64,000 nt of DNA from Polytrichum commune (Eukaryota; Streptophyta; Polytrichopsida; Polytrichales; Polytrichaceae): contig OX485806.1 in NCBI GenBank assembly GCA_950295325.1, positions 25,232,001 to 25,296,000 of the forward strand. Direction: 5' to 3'. Both the position numbers and the translations under genes were made by a program. Shown in pieces: positions 1 through 10,786 of this stretch; the stretch's first letter is position 1, and each line of letters opens with the position of its first letter. The notes beneath the pieces were generated by a model. It was not told the DNA's origin, did no database searches, and saw only the letters and a program-made list of their open reading frames with translations.

Positions 1-173
1 TTGCCCCCGTCCTTCCGCAGATGGAAGAAGTCGGCTAGAGTTTGCTTAACGCATGCGCTAGTCTTCGTCCCGTGAAGCAGCAATAACTTTTTGGCGTTCT
101 CGTCGAGCTTCGGGGCCCGTTTCTCTAGCTCCCGCTTCACCCTCTTGGTCTTCGGCTTCACGATACGAAGCAT
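1..173 (-). CDS. RPF2: Ribosome production factor 2 homologue, 5' end only
   Basis: The antisense strand reads from an ATG at 173-171 through 57 codons to the window edge with no stop. The peptide begins MLRIVKPKTKRVKRELEKR and continues with APKLDEN and LLLHGTKTSA. This basic N-terminus, with its KPKTKR...LEKR.PKL.EN pattern, is what I know from RPF2 proteins of plants and animals, ahead of the Brix domain. RPF2 works in the nucleolus with RRS1 to load the 5S RNP (5S rRNA, uL5, uL18) onto pre-60S particles. The Brix domain and the rest of the gene lie beyond the left edge, so completeness and intron structure cannot be judged. Telo-boxes upstream of the ATG fit a ribosome-biogenesis gene. 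Identification rests on about 57 residues but is fairly specific. Confidence 0.82.
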   Translation of the reverse strand, partial: MLRIVKPKTKRVKRELEKRAPKLDENAKKLLLLHGTKTSACVKQTLADFFHLRKDGG

Positions 174-328
174 GGTGACAAACCCTTCCTTACAATCGCG
201 CACTTCTGCTTTGAAGATTCGCAATACTACCACCCTTCGCAACAATGTTTGCAACACAAGACTTCAATTCAGACACACAAGTTGACCAAAGGCAACGTAG
301 CCCGGCAGTCTCCAAGGAAGCGGAAAAC

Positions 329-404
329 CTAGGGTTTAAGCATTAGGGTTTAAGGAGCTCCACCAGAACGAACTCTACAACGAGCAAGAGTAAGGTTAGG
401 GTTT
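329..404 (-). promoter_or_regulatory. Telo-box cluster upstream of RPF2
   Basis: Two exact copies of AAACCCTAA (antisense reading) lie at 343-351 and 396-404, and a near copy AAACCCTAG at 329-337. Telo-boxes of this sequence are known in promoters and leaders of plant ribosomal-protein and ribosome-biogenesis genes. They sit 156-231 bases upstream of the RPF2 start codon. Regulatory function is inferred from position and gene type. Confidence 0.6.
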
Positions 405-476
405 CTGGCTTGTCTCAGTTATTATCGTCATTTTTATGCAGAAAAATGATAATAGTCATTTTGGAAGAATAAAGTA

Positions 477-606
477 CTCCCTCCAACCCAAAATGATTGT
501 CCTACCCCCGGAGTTTTATGTCCCAAAATGTTTGTCCTGCAAACATTTTGGGACATAAGGACAAACATTTTGGGACATAAAACTCTGGGGTAGGACAATC
601 ATTTTG
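477..606. mobile_element. Stowaway-like MITE hairpin, right end truncated
   Basis: After a TA dinucleotide the sequence starts CTCCCTCCAACCCAAAAT, close to the terminus of plant Stowaway (Tc1/mariner) MITEs. Two arms of about 49 bases (roughly 489-537 and 558-606) are near-perfect inverted repeats, carrying the phrase TGTCCCAAAATGTTTGTCC and its complement. The right copy lacks the expected last 12 or so bases and the second TA, so this is an end-deleted copy. It codes for nothing; the short antisense ORF across it is a by-product of the hairpin. Confidence 0.7.
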
Positions 607-1938
607 AGACATATGTCCACCGGTATGCTAACTGAATGCCGTGGATATGTGTCACTAAGGTAGATGGTGCTAATCCCATCCCCTTCCCAAAACCGCACCC
701 TATACACGCTTCCTAGGCCTGTAGCTGAGACACACTTAAAGTTGTCTTTTGTTTTGGGCAAAAACAGGGGTTGTTCAAACAAAAGTAGAGGCATTTTAGG
801 ATGAGGGTTTTATCATAAGTTAGGGTGTTTAACTTATATGTTTTGTTTGTGATTCATTTTTAATATATGTAAAATTGTAATAGGACTTTATTTTGCAAGC
901 GTGTTCAGGGTGTTGGTATTGAGTGTACTACTAGTTATAGTGCATGCCGGTTGTGTGCGAAAAAAGATTTGATTTTGGGCCAAAAAAATGGAGACTTTTT
1001 AGGAGCTATACACTATGGAAAATAAAAATAAAAATGTGGGACTAAGATGAGAATCAAATGCATTGATTATGGTAAATACTATGGGGTTGCACTAATAACA
1101 AGGAATCCACAATAAATACATGGGGATAATATTGTGGGTGCACATTATTCACCAACCCACACTATACTATAACATTTGAGGTCCAAGAAACAAATGATGA
1201 TATCTTCTTTAAATCTTTCTCATTTTGAGCAAACCATCAATTTGTCTTGTAGAGCCTCTCGTGCTCTTTGTAAAGATACCAAGAGTTGTCTTCTAACTCC
1301 TAGTAGTTTGGTTACAATGACCACTCAAAGATCAATTGCATAAACCTTCAATACACACCTTCATGTCATTTTTTGACGTTTTGCTCTTTGGATTTGCATT
1401 CTTAATTGCTTTCAATTGACACCTTACCCACAACTAGGTTTGAATGGATGAGATTATAGTGAGTGGGTGATTATTCAAGTGTAATCAGTGTTGCACTCTA
1501 TTTTCATGCATGATGGTGTATTTTGTGCACCACACTATAGGGATGCAAAACATAGGTCACACTATACACGTGCCCACAGAGGTTACCCTAATCAATATAG
1601 CTAGGGGTGGATTACTAAAATGATAGGTAGTATATTCATATAATGTATACTTTATTTTATATTTGTTTCTACTCTATTTAAGTAAAATGACCTAGTCAAC
1701 TTGTGTAGGTCAACCGTCCCAATCTCACACAGGCATAGTGCGTAGGGGAATGTTTCAAGGGTGGGCACTGGGGTTGCTTATCGGTTCATGGCCTAAACCT
1801 TGACCGTCCACAATGTTAATGGAGTTGGGGGGTGCTACCAAGGAGCCATCATTACTGTGGAGCATAAATAGACCAACAATGTAGCCCAATATGCCACTTA
1901 TACTAGGGGCTTACAAGTAGGATGGATCCACATCTAAA
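607..1938. other. Intergenic, no gene seen
   Basis: AT-rich sequence with no open frame resembling a protein, no tRNA-like fold and no clear repeat shared with the rest of the window. It lies between the MITE and the presumed tail of the non-LTR retroelement. Confidence 0.5.
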
Positions 1939-1963
1939 GATAGATAGATAGATAGATAGATAG
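1939..1963. repeat. (GATA)6 microsatellite
   Basis: Six uninterrupted GATA units. On the antisense strand it lies about 450 bases beyond the retroelement stop codon and may be the element's 3' tail. Confidence 0.85.
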
Positions 1964-2418
1964 AAACTCCGGTCCTCTTTCGAGGCCGGCGTGAATAAAG
2001 TGTATGTTCGTCTTGGCAATGAACCAGTGCCCACCAGACAAAGGAGCATTGGTACAAGACTACTCTCCCCTTTCGAGAATAGACACTTTAGTGACCATAA
2101 ACTTATAACAGTAGCCCATAGTGGCTATTAGCGTGTAGTTATGCCTATGTTGAGGTATAAGTTATGGTTGGTTGCGATGATGGTCGCCAAGTCGTAGTTC
2201 CAAGGTTGGTTGGGTGAGGATAGTCGTGTTACACTAATACGGTCCGGGTTCGATTCACGTTGGATCTATCCGAGCGTTTAGTGTACTATCCTATGACTTG
2301 GTGCTGCAAGTGAGTTTTTCATAGGCAGGAAAGTTGTGCCAACCGACCGGCTTCTACCCCTCTTCCTGAGCTAAAGGTGGTATCTTAATAACTAGTGGTT
2401 TTTACCACTACCCCTCTT

Positions 2419-4353
2419 TTATTCTGTTGGTAATGATTGGTTATTTTCAATTCGTCTTTTATGTAGAAGGATTGATCCTGCATATTGTATAGCAATGGTG
2501 TTGATTTCTTTGAATGTGTGGTTTACAGATTTTTCAGGTAGTTTAAACATTGTTTCCATTTGTTTTTTTGACAGAGCATGCGTAGGACCTCTAGCCCCGG
2601 CCGAGATGACTAAAAGCGGGTCTACTTTCCATCCTTGTTGGATGATGTTATTGATTAGAGGTTGGTATTTTTGAATTTTGTTGTTTATTGTATCTTGTGA
2701 AAATATGTCATTTGTGTATGTGAATTCAATAAATTGTACGGTGAGGTTATCTGCTGGAAGTGTTGGTGGGGAACTTTGGTATGGGAGTTCACGAACACAC
2801 ATTAAATCCAGTTTGAATCTAGCGTTGCAGTGGCATCTTTGTTGTTTGCATGTGCAAGGTAGGAGCCATGTGGGGACTGTATTTTCCTGTGGGTTGTTGT
2901 TAAATGTCCCCGCATTCATAAAGGTGTAGCATCTTGCTTTTTGTGTTGATAGGATTAGTTTTCTTAGTTTCCATACTGCTTTGTTATGCCTTTTGGTTCT
3001 AAGGGCATGTATGTGGTGGTGGTTACATTTTAAGAGTACATGTAGCCATGTATCTGCCTCGCGTGAGTTGCATATTGGGCATGTTATTGATGGGAATCTT
3101 TCTATGCCAAAAAATAGTTGTTTCCTAGCATTCCCCATGTATTGTCCCGTACGGAATTTTAGTAGGTTAGTTTTTTGTGAGTCTGTTATTGCCGGGTTGG
3201 ACCAGAAATTGTTGGAGATGTCATTATCTATGTCGGGATTCATTGTCCATTTGCTAATGTTAGGGAACTGTTCTGCCATTATTTTTATATTGGTTTCCCG
3301 GTCGTGTTTAGTGATATATGTTTGGAGGCATCTTATAGGGCCTTTGTCGGGTCTCTTACTTGGTCCAGGCCATGTATCTTTCTGAAAAAAGAATGGTGTA
3401 GTATGTGCAAATTCATATGATTTGTGAGCAAATCTGTATCGTTTTTTTGCACCAATTTTTGCAAGTTGGTCTGCTTGCTCATTTCCGTCAATGTTTATAT
3501 GTGCTTTGACTTTGTGTAATGTGGTAGGTTGTGTACGTTTTTTTAACATTTCAACCATAGATGTTAGTATGGTTTTATCTGCATGGTTGTTATGTTGGGT
3601 TGGGTATTTTATTTGTGTGTTGAGAACATAGATACAATTAAGACAATCGGTGAATATGTGGGCTGGTTCGTTTGTATATTTGGTGGTAATGAGTTTAAGT
3701 GTTTTGTGTATGGCCATTAGTTCGGCTCTAAAGCTGGTTTGTAGACCTGGTAGTCTCTTTGATATTTGTATTTCTGCTTTTGTTGGGTTAAAGATTCCGT
3801 AACTGGCTTTTTCTTTCTTCCAACGTCCGTTCTCAATTTTTTTAGGGGGGATGAAGGATCCATCTGTATAGTAGCTATATTGTGGTGGGAATTTTAGTGT
3901 GGTGTTTATTTCGTAGTTTGGTAGTGGTGGTGTTTGTATGTTTGGTAGATTGGTATGAGGTGGGTAAAGTAGTTTATTCCAATGTGGGTTTTTATTAACG
4001 GGTGTGGCACAAGGCGTGGATGGGGCTTTTTGTATGTGGTATTGTGGTATTTGTAGGTTTTCTATTGTTGTTTTGATTGTGTCTATTTGTTCGGTTGTGC
4101 CGATGTTGCGGTTTTGATGGTGAGTGCAAAGGATGTGTATTGCTAGTGGTTCTTTTTGTGGGTTGTTTAGATCTTGAGGGTTTGTTGGTTCTTCGTATGT
4201 AATGGTATTTGTTGGGAAATGGGCAATGATGTGTGTGTCCGGAAAAGGTCCAGTGTGTGGTGAGTAGTTTTGGTACCAATTGATGTCTGGTATAACTAGT
4301 ATAGTAATGGTGTCTGGGTCGTTTTTGGCTGCTAATCGTGCCCAGTGTATTGC
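2419..4353 (-). pseudogene. RNase H and zinc-tail portion of retroelement polyprotein
   Basis: The frame is open without a break from just after the stop at 4354-4356 down to the stop at 2419. The RNase H domain begins at YTDGSF (about 3863-3880) and continues with RAELMAIHK, FTDCLNC and HKVKAH..DGNEQADQLAK. These supply the acidic DEDD-type active site and the typical C-terminal helix, so the fold looks complete. About 140 residues further on, CPIC followed by HVLLKCNHHH is a CCHC/CCHH-type zinc-binding motif like those closing many LINE proteins. About 220 residues of unrecognised sequence with CTCKQQRCHC follow. RNase H would remove the RNA template during reverse transcription. The first ATG of the long open frame is at 3717, inside the RNase H domain, so that ATG is not a real start. 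Confidence 0.75.
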
Positions 4354-4356
4354 TTA

Positions 4357-4690
4357 TTGGGCCATTTCTTCATTTGGTGGGTGAGCATAACCAATTCCTT
4401 TCCATTTGTATTGAAAGGCAATACCAAGTGATCCAAATACTTTGTCTCGTGTGAATGGGGAATAAAATTGTGTAATATGTGTGGAGCATGTTATTGGTGA
4501 TGAAAAATACGATTGTGAGATGTTGAATGTTTTTGTGAGGGAGTCAAGGATATTTTGCGGAAGAGTGTATTGTGCTCCTTTGAGTGGATTTTTTTTGGAG
4601 GTTTTGTTTTTATATCTTTGGTAAAGCCATACTATTTCTGTTTCAAATGATTGCGTTTGAGGTATAATCCCACCACATCTAAAGACATAA
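4357..4690 (-). pseudogene. PCIF1-like adenine methyltransferase segment of the retroelement
   Basis: This piece is in the same frame as the downstream RNase H and is separated from it by a single TAA. It contains LPQNILDSLTKTFN, then FSSPITCS, QFYSPF..DKVFGSLG, GIGYAHPPNEEMA and, past the stop, TITILVIPD.NWY. The order (helix, FxSPlxC, YSpF..D..FGSlG, xxPPxxEE, strand ending in a proline and acidic or aromatic residues) matches my knowledge of PCIF1/CAPAM-type N6-adenine methyltransferases. There the catalytic motif is NPPF; here it reads HPPN, so catalysis may be lost in this copy. The domain is cut off at its N-terminal side near 4690. I am fairly but not fully sure of the family; a structure or profile search would decide. 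Confidence 0.55.
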
Positions 4691-6771
4691 GATAGCAAGC
4701 AAAAATAATAATCATTTGTGAATGACATGAAACAAATTATAAATTTGTCATAGTTTGATTTGTATTGGAGTGGCTTACCAAGGAATAGATGCAAGGAAAT
4801 AGGAATGCAAGCATGCATGTCTAATAGTTGTATTATTATTTCTACATTGAAATGGGCGCAACTAGTCGGGTACAACACTTAACCTACAAGTTTTATGGTC
4901 TTAGTAGGAATATTGTAGGGCCTTAATTTGAAAATTATAAACTGGACTTGTTATTAAACTGCCGACTAGAAAAGAAGGAACTAAATGCCACACTAATATT
5001 TACATGCACTCATCTAATATAAGCATGATGGGTCTGACGGGAAAATATAAAAGCTTGAATTTTAGTTACTTAAGTGTGTGGTATGAATACCATTGGGTAC
5101 AACCTTTTAATTTTATATTACTTTTACACTGCATATATATATAGACATTTGAGTTATATTTTAAGGTCTTTAATCATTTTATTGAGTTTCATTTTCATGT
5201 GCATGAACGCTAACCCTATGAAGGGTTCTCTCGAGTTCTCTTGCTTCGGATTCCAATTGTGACCAATAGTTGAAATGAATGAAGTCCTTGAGGATAAAAA
5301 ACCTTTTTTTGAGGTCAATGTAGATCATGATGTTTTCATGGATGAGGAGGTTGTCAAGGGTGATGTTGAGAAGGTCCAAACACTGCCAATCCCTATCTTT
5401 AGCGCTAAAAGATTATATTGAAGGAGACACTATTTTTGCTATGATAGGTACCATAGCATTTGACAAAAACCAAACCTCATGTGGCGCCCCAAGCTACTCT
5501 GGCAATATTCAAGGTGTTATACGAGGAGTTTGCTTAGGATTGTATTAGTTCTAAGAAAATGACTTCTATAGGTCAAAGAATAAATACAACAGGCAATGAA
5601 AGCTTTCGGTGCATTGAAAAGACGTTTGTAATATGCCTTTAACCCTCGTTTGGTTCTTGGCCTTATTACTTTACCACATATTGGCATTAGCAATGCACCG
5701 ATTCAAGCAAATGTAACAAGGACAAGATTTGGTCATGGATTCCCATTAACGAGATTGAATTGGTTCAAGTGGAAACACCAATATTAGCCAATAATCATAT
5801 ATTCTAAGAATATCACCAATTTGTAAAACTTAAATGAATTAAGTTTAAATAGATTTTAAAGACAATAGATGCATTTTGGCATGCATATATATCCATCAAG
5901 AACTAGGACCTTTGTATTGCCACAACCCGAAACCACAATGAAAGCTCAATGATGACAACAGTTCATAGCACACGATCAAGTGGAAGCAATACAACTCTCC
6001 AAATTATATAAGCAAAGATGTCAAGTATATGAAGATCATAATGTGTTGCATGTTGGCAAGCAAACAAAGGAGTGTTGTAATTGTAGGAAGGTGATTACAA
6101 GGGGTGAATGTCATACATGTTTAAATGGGACCGGTGTTCATATAATGGGAAGGTGGTTGAGCCATTTAACAAAGACATCAATAATTGGCAACTTGGACAA
6201 CTAGAGAACTACAACCACCCCAAGCAAGGGAAGGACACACAATCAAAACGCACAATCCAACGGGAGTCAAACAAAGTGGTGAATCCATTGCAGGGATTAC
6301 ATTATCCGATGCATATATGGTCTTGTTGAGAACAATATAATAATGAATATCCACATACATGTAATGGATTCATCAATTTGTTGGACTAGAAGCATGTCCA
6401 ATGGTGCATCTCAAAACCTCCCAAATCACTTAGTCTTGCCCTCAACTCCCTTACAATATCGTCACCTCTCTATAGAATCATTCACTCTATCTTCCGATCG
6501 TGAGCATCCTTGACTCCCTTCAACCTTATACTTTCATCAACACCGTGTGCACCACGACCGATTAATGGCCAATTGATTTTGGGCTTTGACACAATTTTGG
6601 AGGATTCCATTTGATTACTTTGCTTTCATGTTGATTTTTTGGTATGATATTCAATTCACAACATCCGAGGGAAATTTTGAAGTGGTGAGCTCATCAATGA
6701 GCTCAATCCTCATGGATGTGGAAAGATTTTTGGGTTCCAAATTTTTAGGGTTTGACATGGTTTTTGTTGTA
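4691..6771. other. Intergenic, fragments of unrecognised coding-like sequence
   Basis: AT-rich sequence with several short open frames. One at 5980-6204 reads with clustered cysteines (ECCNCRKV..GECHTC), which recalls a zinc ribbon but matches no family I can name. Another at 5327-5548 is short and bounded by stops. These may be remains of mobile elements. No RNA gene or clear repeat was seen. Confidence 0.35.
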
Positions 6772-8433
6772 CAGTCTAACCTCGTTAGTACGACACTCGT
6801 TAAGACGACACCCTCGATATTACGACACATTTTTGCGCGACCAAACTTCTTAGTTCAAAACTCCCTCTTTTAGACGACTATGACACTCGATAATACGACA
6901 CTTAGAGCGTGCATTTTGTCATATTAAAGAGGGAATAAATGCTAAAATTCCTTTCATCCATGATATGTACATCTAGAATACATCCATTTTCACTTGGGAA
7001 CTACTTGAGAACTTCACTTATCATTGGGAACTTAATGATAATTAGGGTTACAAGTGTAGAATGGACTTGGTTTAGGGTTAGAGGGGCCTCCTCCCTAGTA
7101 TGTTGCCTCTTGTGCACTCTCTTGGATTCTTGCAATCTCCAATCTTTGTGCACTCTCTTGCATTCTTGCAGTTTCCAATTCAATCTTCTACAATCTCCAA
7201 TTCAATCTTGCAGTACTCCAGAGTAGTCTCGCAAAATCTTGCTTCTTGATCTGTGTGGCAAATGTTCCATCTCCTAAGCATAGCCTGATATTTTTTTGTT
7301 TGGTGGCCGGCCTAATCTGTAAGCATTTCAATCTTCTACCGAGTTCAATCAACTCTGATCACTGTATTCATAGTTTCTCTTCTGCTTACATCAGAAATGG
7401 ATAGGTTTGTGTTCCTAAACCCTACCTCTAATCACATGTTGCCAAAGTTGGTAAGTCTCATGGTTTTTCAACCTTGGAATTGAGCAACATGACTTTGGTA
7501 TTCCTCCCCCCCAATGTGACAAGCGTAGTGCAACCTTTGGATCAAGGTATAATAGCATCTTTCAAAATTCAATACAAGAAGAAACTTTTGCAGTGGGTTT
7601 TGTCACAATATGATGATGCTACATTGAAGGACTTAAGGAAGGTGGTGCCCAATATCAGACAAGCTATCATGTGGAGTTATGAAGTATGGAGTGAGTTGGA
7701 TGCACAAATAGTCAGGAATTGTTGGAGGATGGCGCGTATATTACCTGCAACATGGAATGCCGATTTTGCCTTAGTTGATGAAAGGAGAATAATAGAATGC
7801 GAGAAGAATCAGATGAACTTGGTGCTCTGATTTCAAAATTGCAATTGGGTGATGATGAGATGTCTATCGAGACTTATATTCAGATGGAAGGGGAAGAGAT
7901 TACTAAGCTAGAATTGACAACTGATGAGTTGGTGGATGCCGCTTTGGGAGTCAATCATGCACAAGGCTTTGATCTTAATGTTGATTTGCATTCAGTAGAT
8001 GTGGATGATGTTGCTCCACCTATAGTAAAGCTTAGTGATGCTAAACATCATGCATCATTGTTGTCTAATTTCTTATTAGACAACTCTTTACATTTTGGTG
8101 TTAATGAAATTATTAGTTTTCAAAAGCTAGTAGGGAATTTAGAGAAGATGACAGTTGCTAACTTAGGTAGGCAACACCAGAGATCTTTGAACTCTTATTT
8201 CAAGAGTTCTTGAGAATTTTTGTATTTGTTTGGAGTTATAAGTTATTATTTCATACACTTCCTAAACCCTAAACTCAATGTATATGGTTTGAATCTCATA
8301 TTTCTTATGTTTTTGTATTCCCTCGATAGTACGACAATTTTAGGCCATTTGTCATATTAACGAGAAGACGACACCTCGATAATACGACATTTTTTGCGTT
8401 TCCCAAAGGTGTCATACTAAAGAGGGAGAACAG
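6772..8433 (+). mobile_element. Tigger/pogo-type DNA transposon, internally deleted
   Basis: The element begins CAGTCTAACCTCGTTAGTAC after TA (6770-6771) and ends at 8433 before TA (8434-8435). The reverse complement of the right end, CTGTTCTCCCTCTTTAGTA, pairs with the left terminus. Both flanks carry several phrases of the type TCGATAATACGACA, so the termini are long and internally repeated. TA target duplication, CAG-like ends and a DDE_1 transposase fragment place it in the pogo/Tigger branch of Tc1/mariner. At 1.66 kb it is shorter than intact relatives. The N-terminal CENP-B-like DNA-binding half and the first catalytic residues are missing. Confidence 0.75.
7474..8213 (+). pseudogene. 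C-terminal half of a Tigger-like DDE_1 transposase, frameshifted
   Basis: The first frame (7474-7830) reads NMTLVFLPPNVTSVVQPLDQG, then a helical stretch with KKKLLQWVLSQYDD and IVRNCWRMARI. The LPPN.TS..QP.DQG block is the hallmark of the last catalytic region of pogo/Tigger transposases. Around 7797-7810 the frame shifts, and a second frame (7797-8213) carries an acidic stretch and then LEKMTVANLGRQHQRSLNSYF, a typical end of such proteins. No upstream helix-turn-helix domain is seen. The protein is not functional as it stands. Confidence 0.75.
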
Positions 8434-10786
8434 TAGAATTCCATTGGTTTCTTTTGGAATTTCTTGGGATGTTTGCAGTTTCGTAGTTCTTTTGATATTC
8501 CAAGTTCTTCCTCCGAATTCATCATCATCGTCTTTTGGGTTAATTCGATATTTTGTAGAGTTTCATCCCTTCTCTCGGCTCTTCTTGTTGGATTCTGTGA
8601 CATCCACAATTTGTAGTTCTTAGAAATTTGAGTTGCTTTTTGATGTCGCATGGCTGAAATTACCTAGTTATGGGCTACACTATATATATATAATTTTTTT
8701 TTGATACACTAATTACGAACGCATACACTAAATATCACTAACCCTATGAAAGTAAGTAACATTAAATGTAAACTCAAACACTAAATATCAACTATGGTAA
8801 TATGTGGAAGTTACGTGCACGGATTTAGTGTTAGTAAGAATACGAAAAAAAATTAACAATGATAAAAGGAAAAGGGAGGTGGCAATAGGGAAGGTGGCCG
8901 CGCATTTATGACTAACACTAATTATCAAAGAATTGAAAATTAGTGTTGAGCAAGATAGGGTGGTAACAACACTAAATATCATATTTAATGTAGTGATGAT
9001 GCAAACGCTTTGCATTCTCTACTGCTAACTTGACCTCTCTCAAAAGTGTGATGTTTAGCATCACCAATCCCGATGAAATTGTGAGCTAAACCCCTGGGAT
9101 GCAGTTTGTTACATACATAACATACATATTTCCTTACTGTAGGCATGCTGTGTATAATCCCGAGGTTATCATGCCAATCACTAAAAAAAAGATTGATATA
9201 ATTTGCATCCCAACAAATATGTGATGAAATATTGTAATAGATGATTGAAACTTGGATGAGAAGTCGCTTAGTAAGTGACATTAATTGCAACACTATACAT
9301 CTTTAGTCCCCATAACTTTTTACAAGGAATGGCAAATAATGTTGGGTTAACATTTAGTGTTGGTGACACTACACCTGGGTTTACATTTAGTATTTGAGCA
9401 AGACTATTAGGATTAGACCTTTTAAAGCTTATTATTATTATTATTATTATTATTATTTACAAAACGTGGTGCAATAGAAAAAATGTCCACGGGTGTCATG
9501 GCCTGATGTGATGAGATGTGATAGCCAGGGCCCGCGTCATGTCCTTTGCACATCCTTGATGAACTCTGCAATTTGATCCTCAAAATGTAGACCAATTCTG
9601 GCAATGGTAGAGTTAATTGAGGAGGAATAAAAACTAGTTTCCTTGATATCTCACTCTTTGATCAACATCGCATGACCTAACACATCAAATCGCACAACCT
9701 AATGCATCATATCACTAACCTAATACATTAGATCCTCATCCATGCCTAGAGGTGAACAAATAAGAGCTCATCTAAGACCTTGGAACTCTCTCAATGTTGC
9801 TGCTCTCAATCTCATCTCTCTCGATCTCGATCTCGCTTCTCTCAATCTCGATCTTGCTCCTCTCAATCTTGCTTCTCTCGATCTCGTTCCAAACTTTGGT
9901 GCTCCAAACCTTTGATCTTGCTTCCTCACTCTCGTTCCACAATTTGGCAACTCAACCGATTTGTTTAGGGGCTATTTACCTTAAACTATGAGTTTTTGAA
10001 ATCCTTTAATTATCAATCATCTTTCTTATCACCATTTTCCTCCATCATAAAGGTAATTATAAGTTCTAGAATTGTGTAATAAATTGCAACTTATTTATTT
10101 AATACATGTAGGAGTCCCCCCCCCCCCCCTCGTGGTATTGAAGTGGAGTTTCTTTGTTTGCTAATGTATGTCACATAAGGAAACAAAGCATTGGGAGAAA
10201 TCAAACTTGTGAGAAAAAAAAGTGAAAACATCAATGAAACAAAAAGAAAACAACATATGCAAAACCCTAAACAGTCTCCAGGGGAATGTCATGGCAACAT
10301 GGAGAACGTCGTGGGAATATAAATGTGATGTGGCTACCTTTAGAAGCCGACATTTTTTGGATGTCACTCAAAGCCTCCTCCACACTATTTATTTCAATTA
10401 TTGTTAAATTATATTACCAAAACAAAACCAAGTAAATTCACAAAATTTTATAACACCGTACATTATATATACATTACATATGGACATTTTTACGAAGCCT
10501 ACTATACAGTAAATATAAAATAAATATAAAAATATGTCTTTGTGAATATATTCCACCTATCTTTTTCCACGCGTTGTTTCTACGTAAATCGCCAATGAAG
10601 GGCCTCGGCCTCTCTCATCTTTCTATCACTAATTGTGTGTGTGAAAAGGGCCCCGAAACGGTTACAGCACCACCGTCGTTCACAAAGAGGGGAAGAATCT
10701 TGGCTCCTCTTTCTCCATCGCCGATCGCCAATTCTCTCTGACCCCCGATCGCCGCGACTCGACCTTTCGTGATTATCTGCTGATTC
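8434..10786. other. Intergenic with simple repeats and the ATP3 promoter region
   Basis: No gene is seen. The span holds an (ATT)n microsatellite at 9431-9458, a pyrimidine-rich stretch of degenerate TCTCGATCTCGCTTC-like units at about 9785-9900, and a run of 14 C at 10116-10129. The phrase ACACTAAATATCA recurs several times between 8730 and 9000 and again near 55210, which suggests an old dispersed repeat. The last 200 bases before 10787 are richer in GC and must contain the promoter and leader of the ATP synthase gamma gene. No TATA box can be placed with confidence. Confidence 0.4.
9431..9458. repeat. (ATT)9 microsatellite
   Basis: Nine uninterrupted ATT units in intergenic sequence. Confidence 0.9.

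Larger units (their letters stand above)
1939..4690 (-). mobile_element. Non-LTR (LINE-type) retroelement, 5'-truncated
   Basis: Running on the antisense strand, this element shows a methyltransferase-like segment, an RNase H domain, a zinc-binding C-terminal tail, a stop at 2419, about 450 bases of untranslated sequence and a (TATC)n microsatellite at 1963-1939. A simple-repeat tail is common at LINE 3' ends. The left boundary near 4690 is where the reading frame stops looking like the conserved domain; upstream sequence is unrelated, as expected for 5' truncation. No reverse-transcriptase motif is present, so the class is inferred from RNase H plus the zinc tail and the lack of LTRs. Only one in-frame stop (4354-4356) interrupts some 750 codons, which suggests a fairly young copy. 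Confidence 0.65.

Noticed and set aside
2230-2265. GGGTTCGATTC and a nearby GTCGCCAAGTCG as a tRNA or SINE
   Set aside because: No cloverleaf can be drawn and no second copy was found in the window.
5980-6204. Short ORF with CCNC...CHTC as a zinc-ribbon protein
   Set aside because: Bounded by stops on both sides with nothing recognisable to join; probably a fragment or chance.
9768-9991. Three overlapping ORFs rich in Ser/Arg or Leu/Ser
   Set aside because: They are by-products of a low-complexity CTCGATCT-like repeat and occur in three frames at once.
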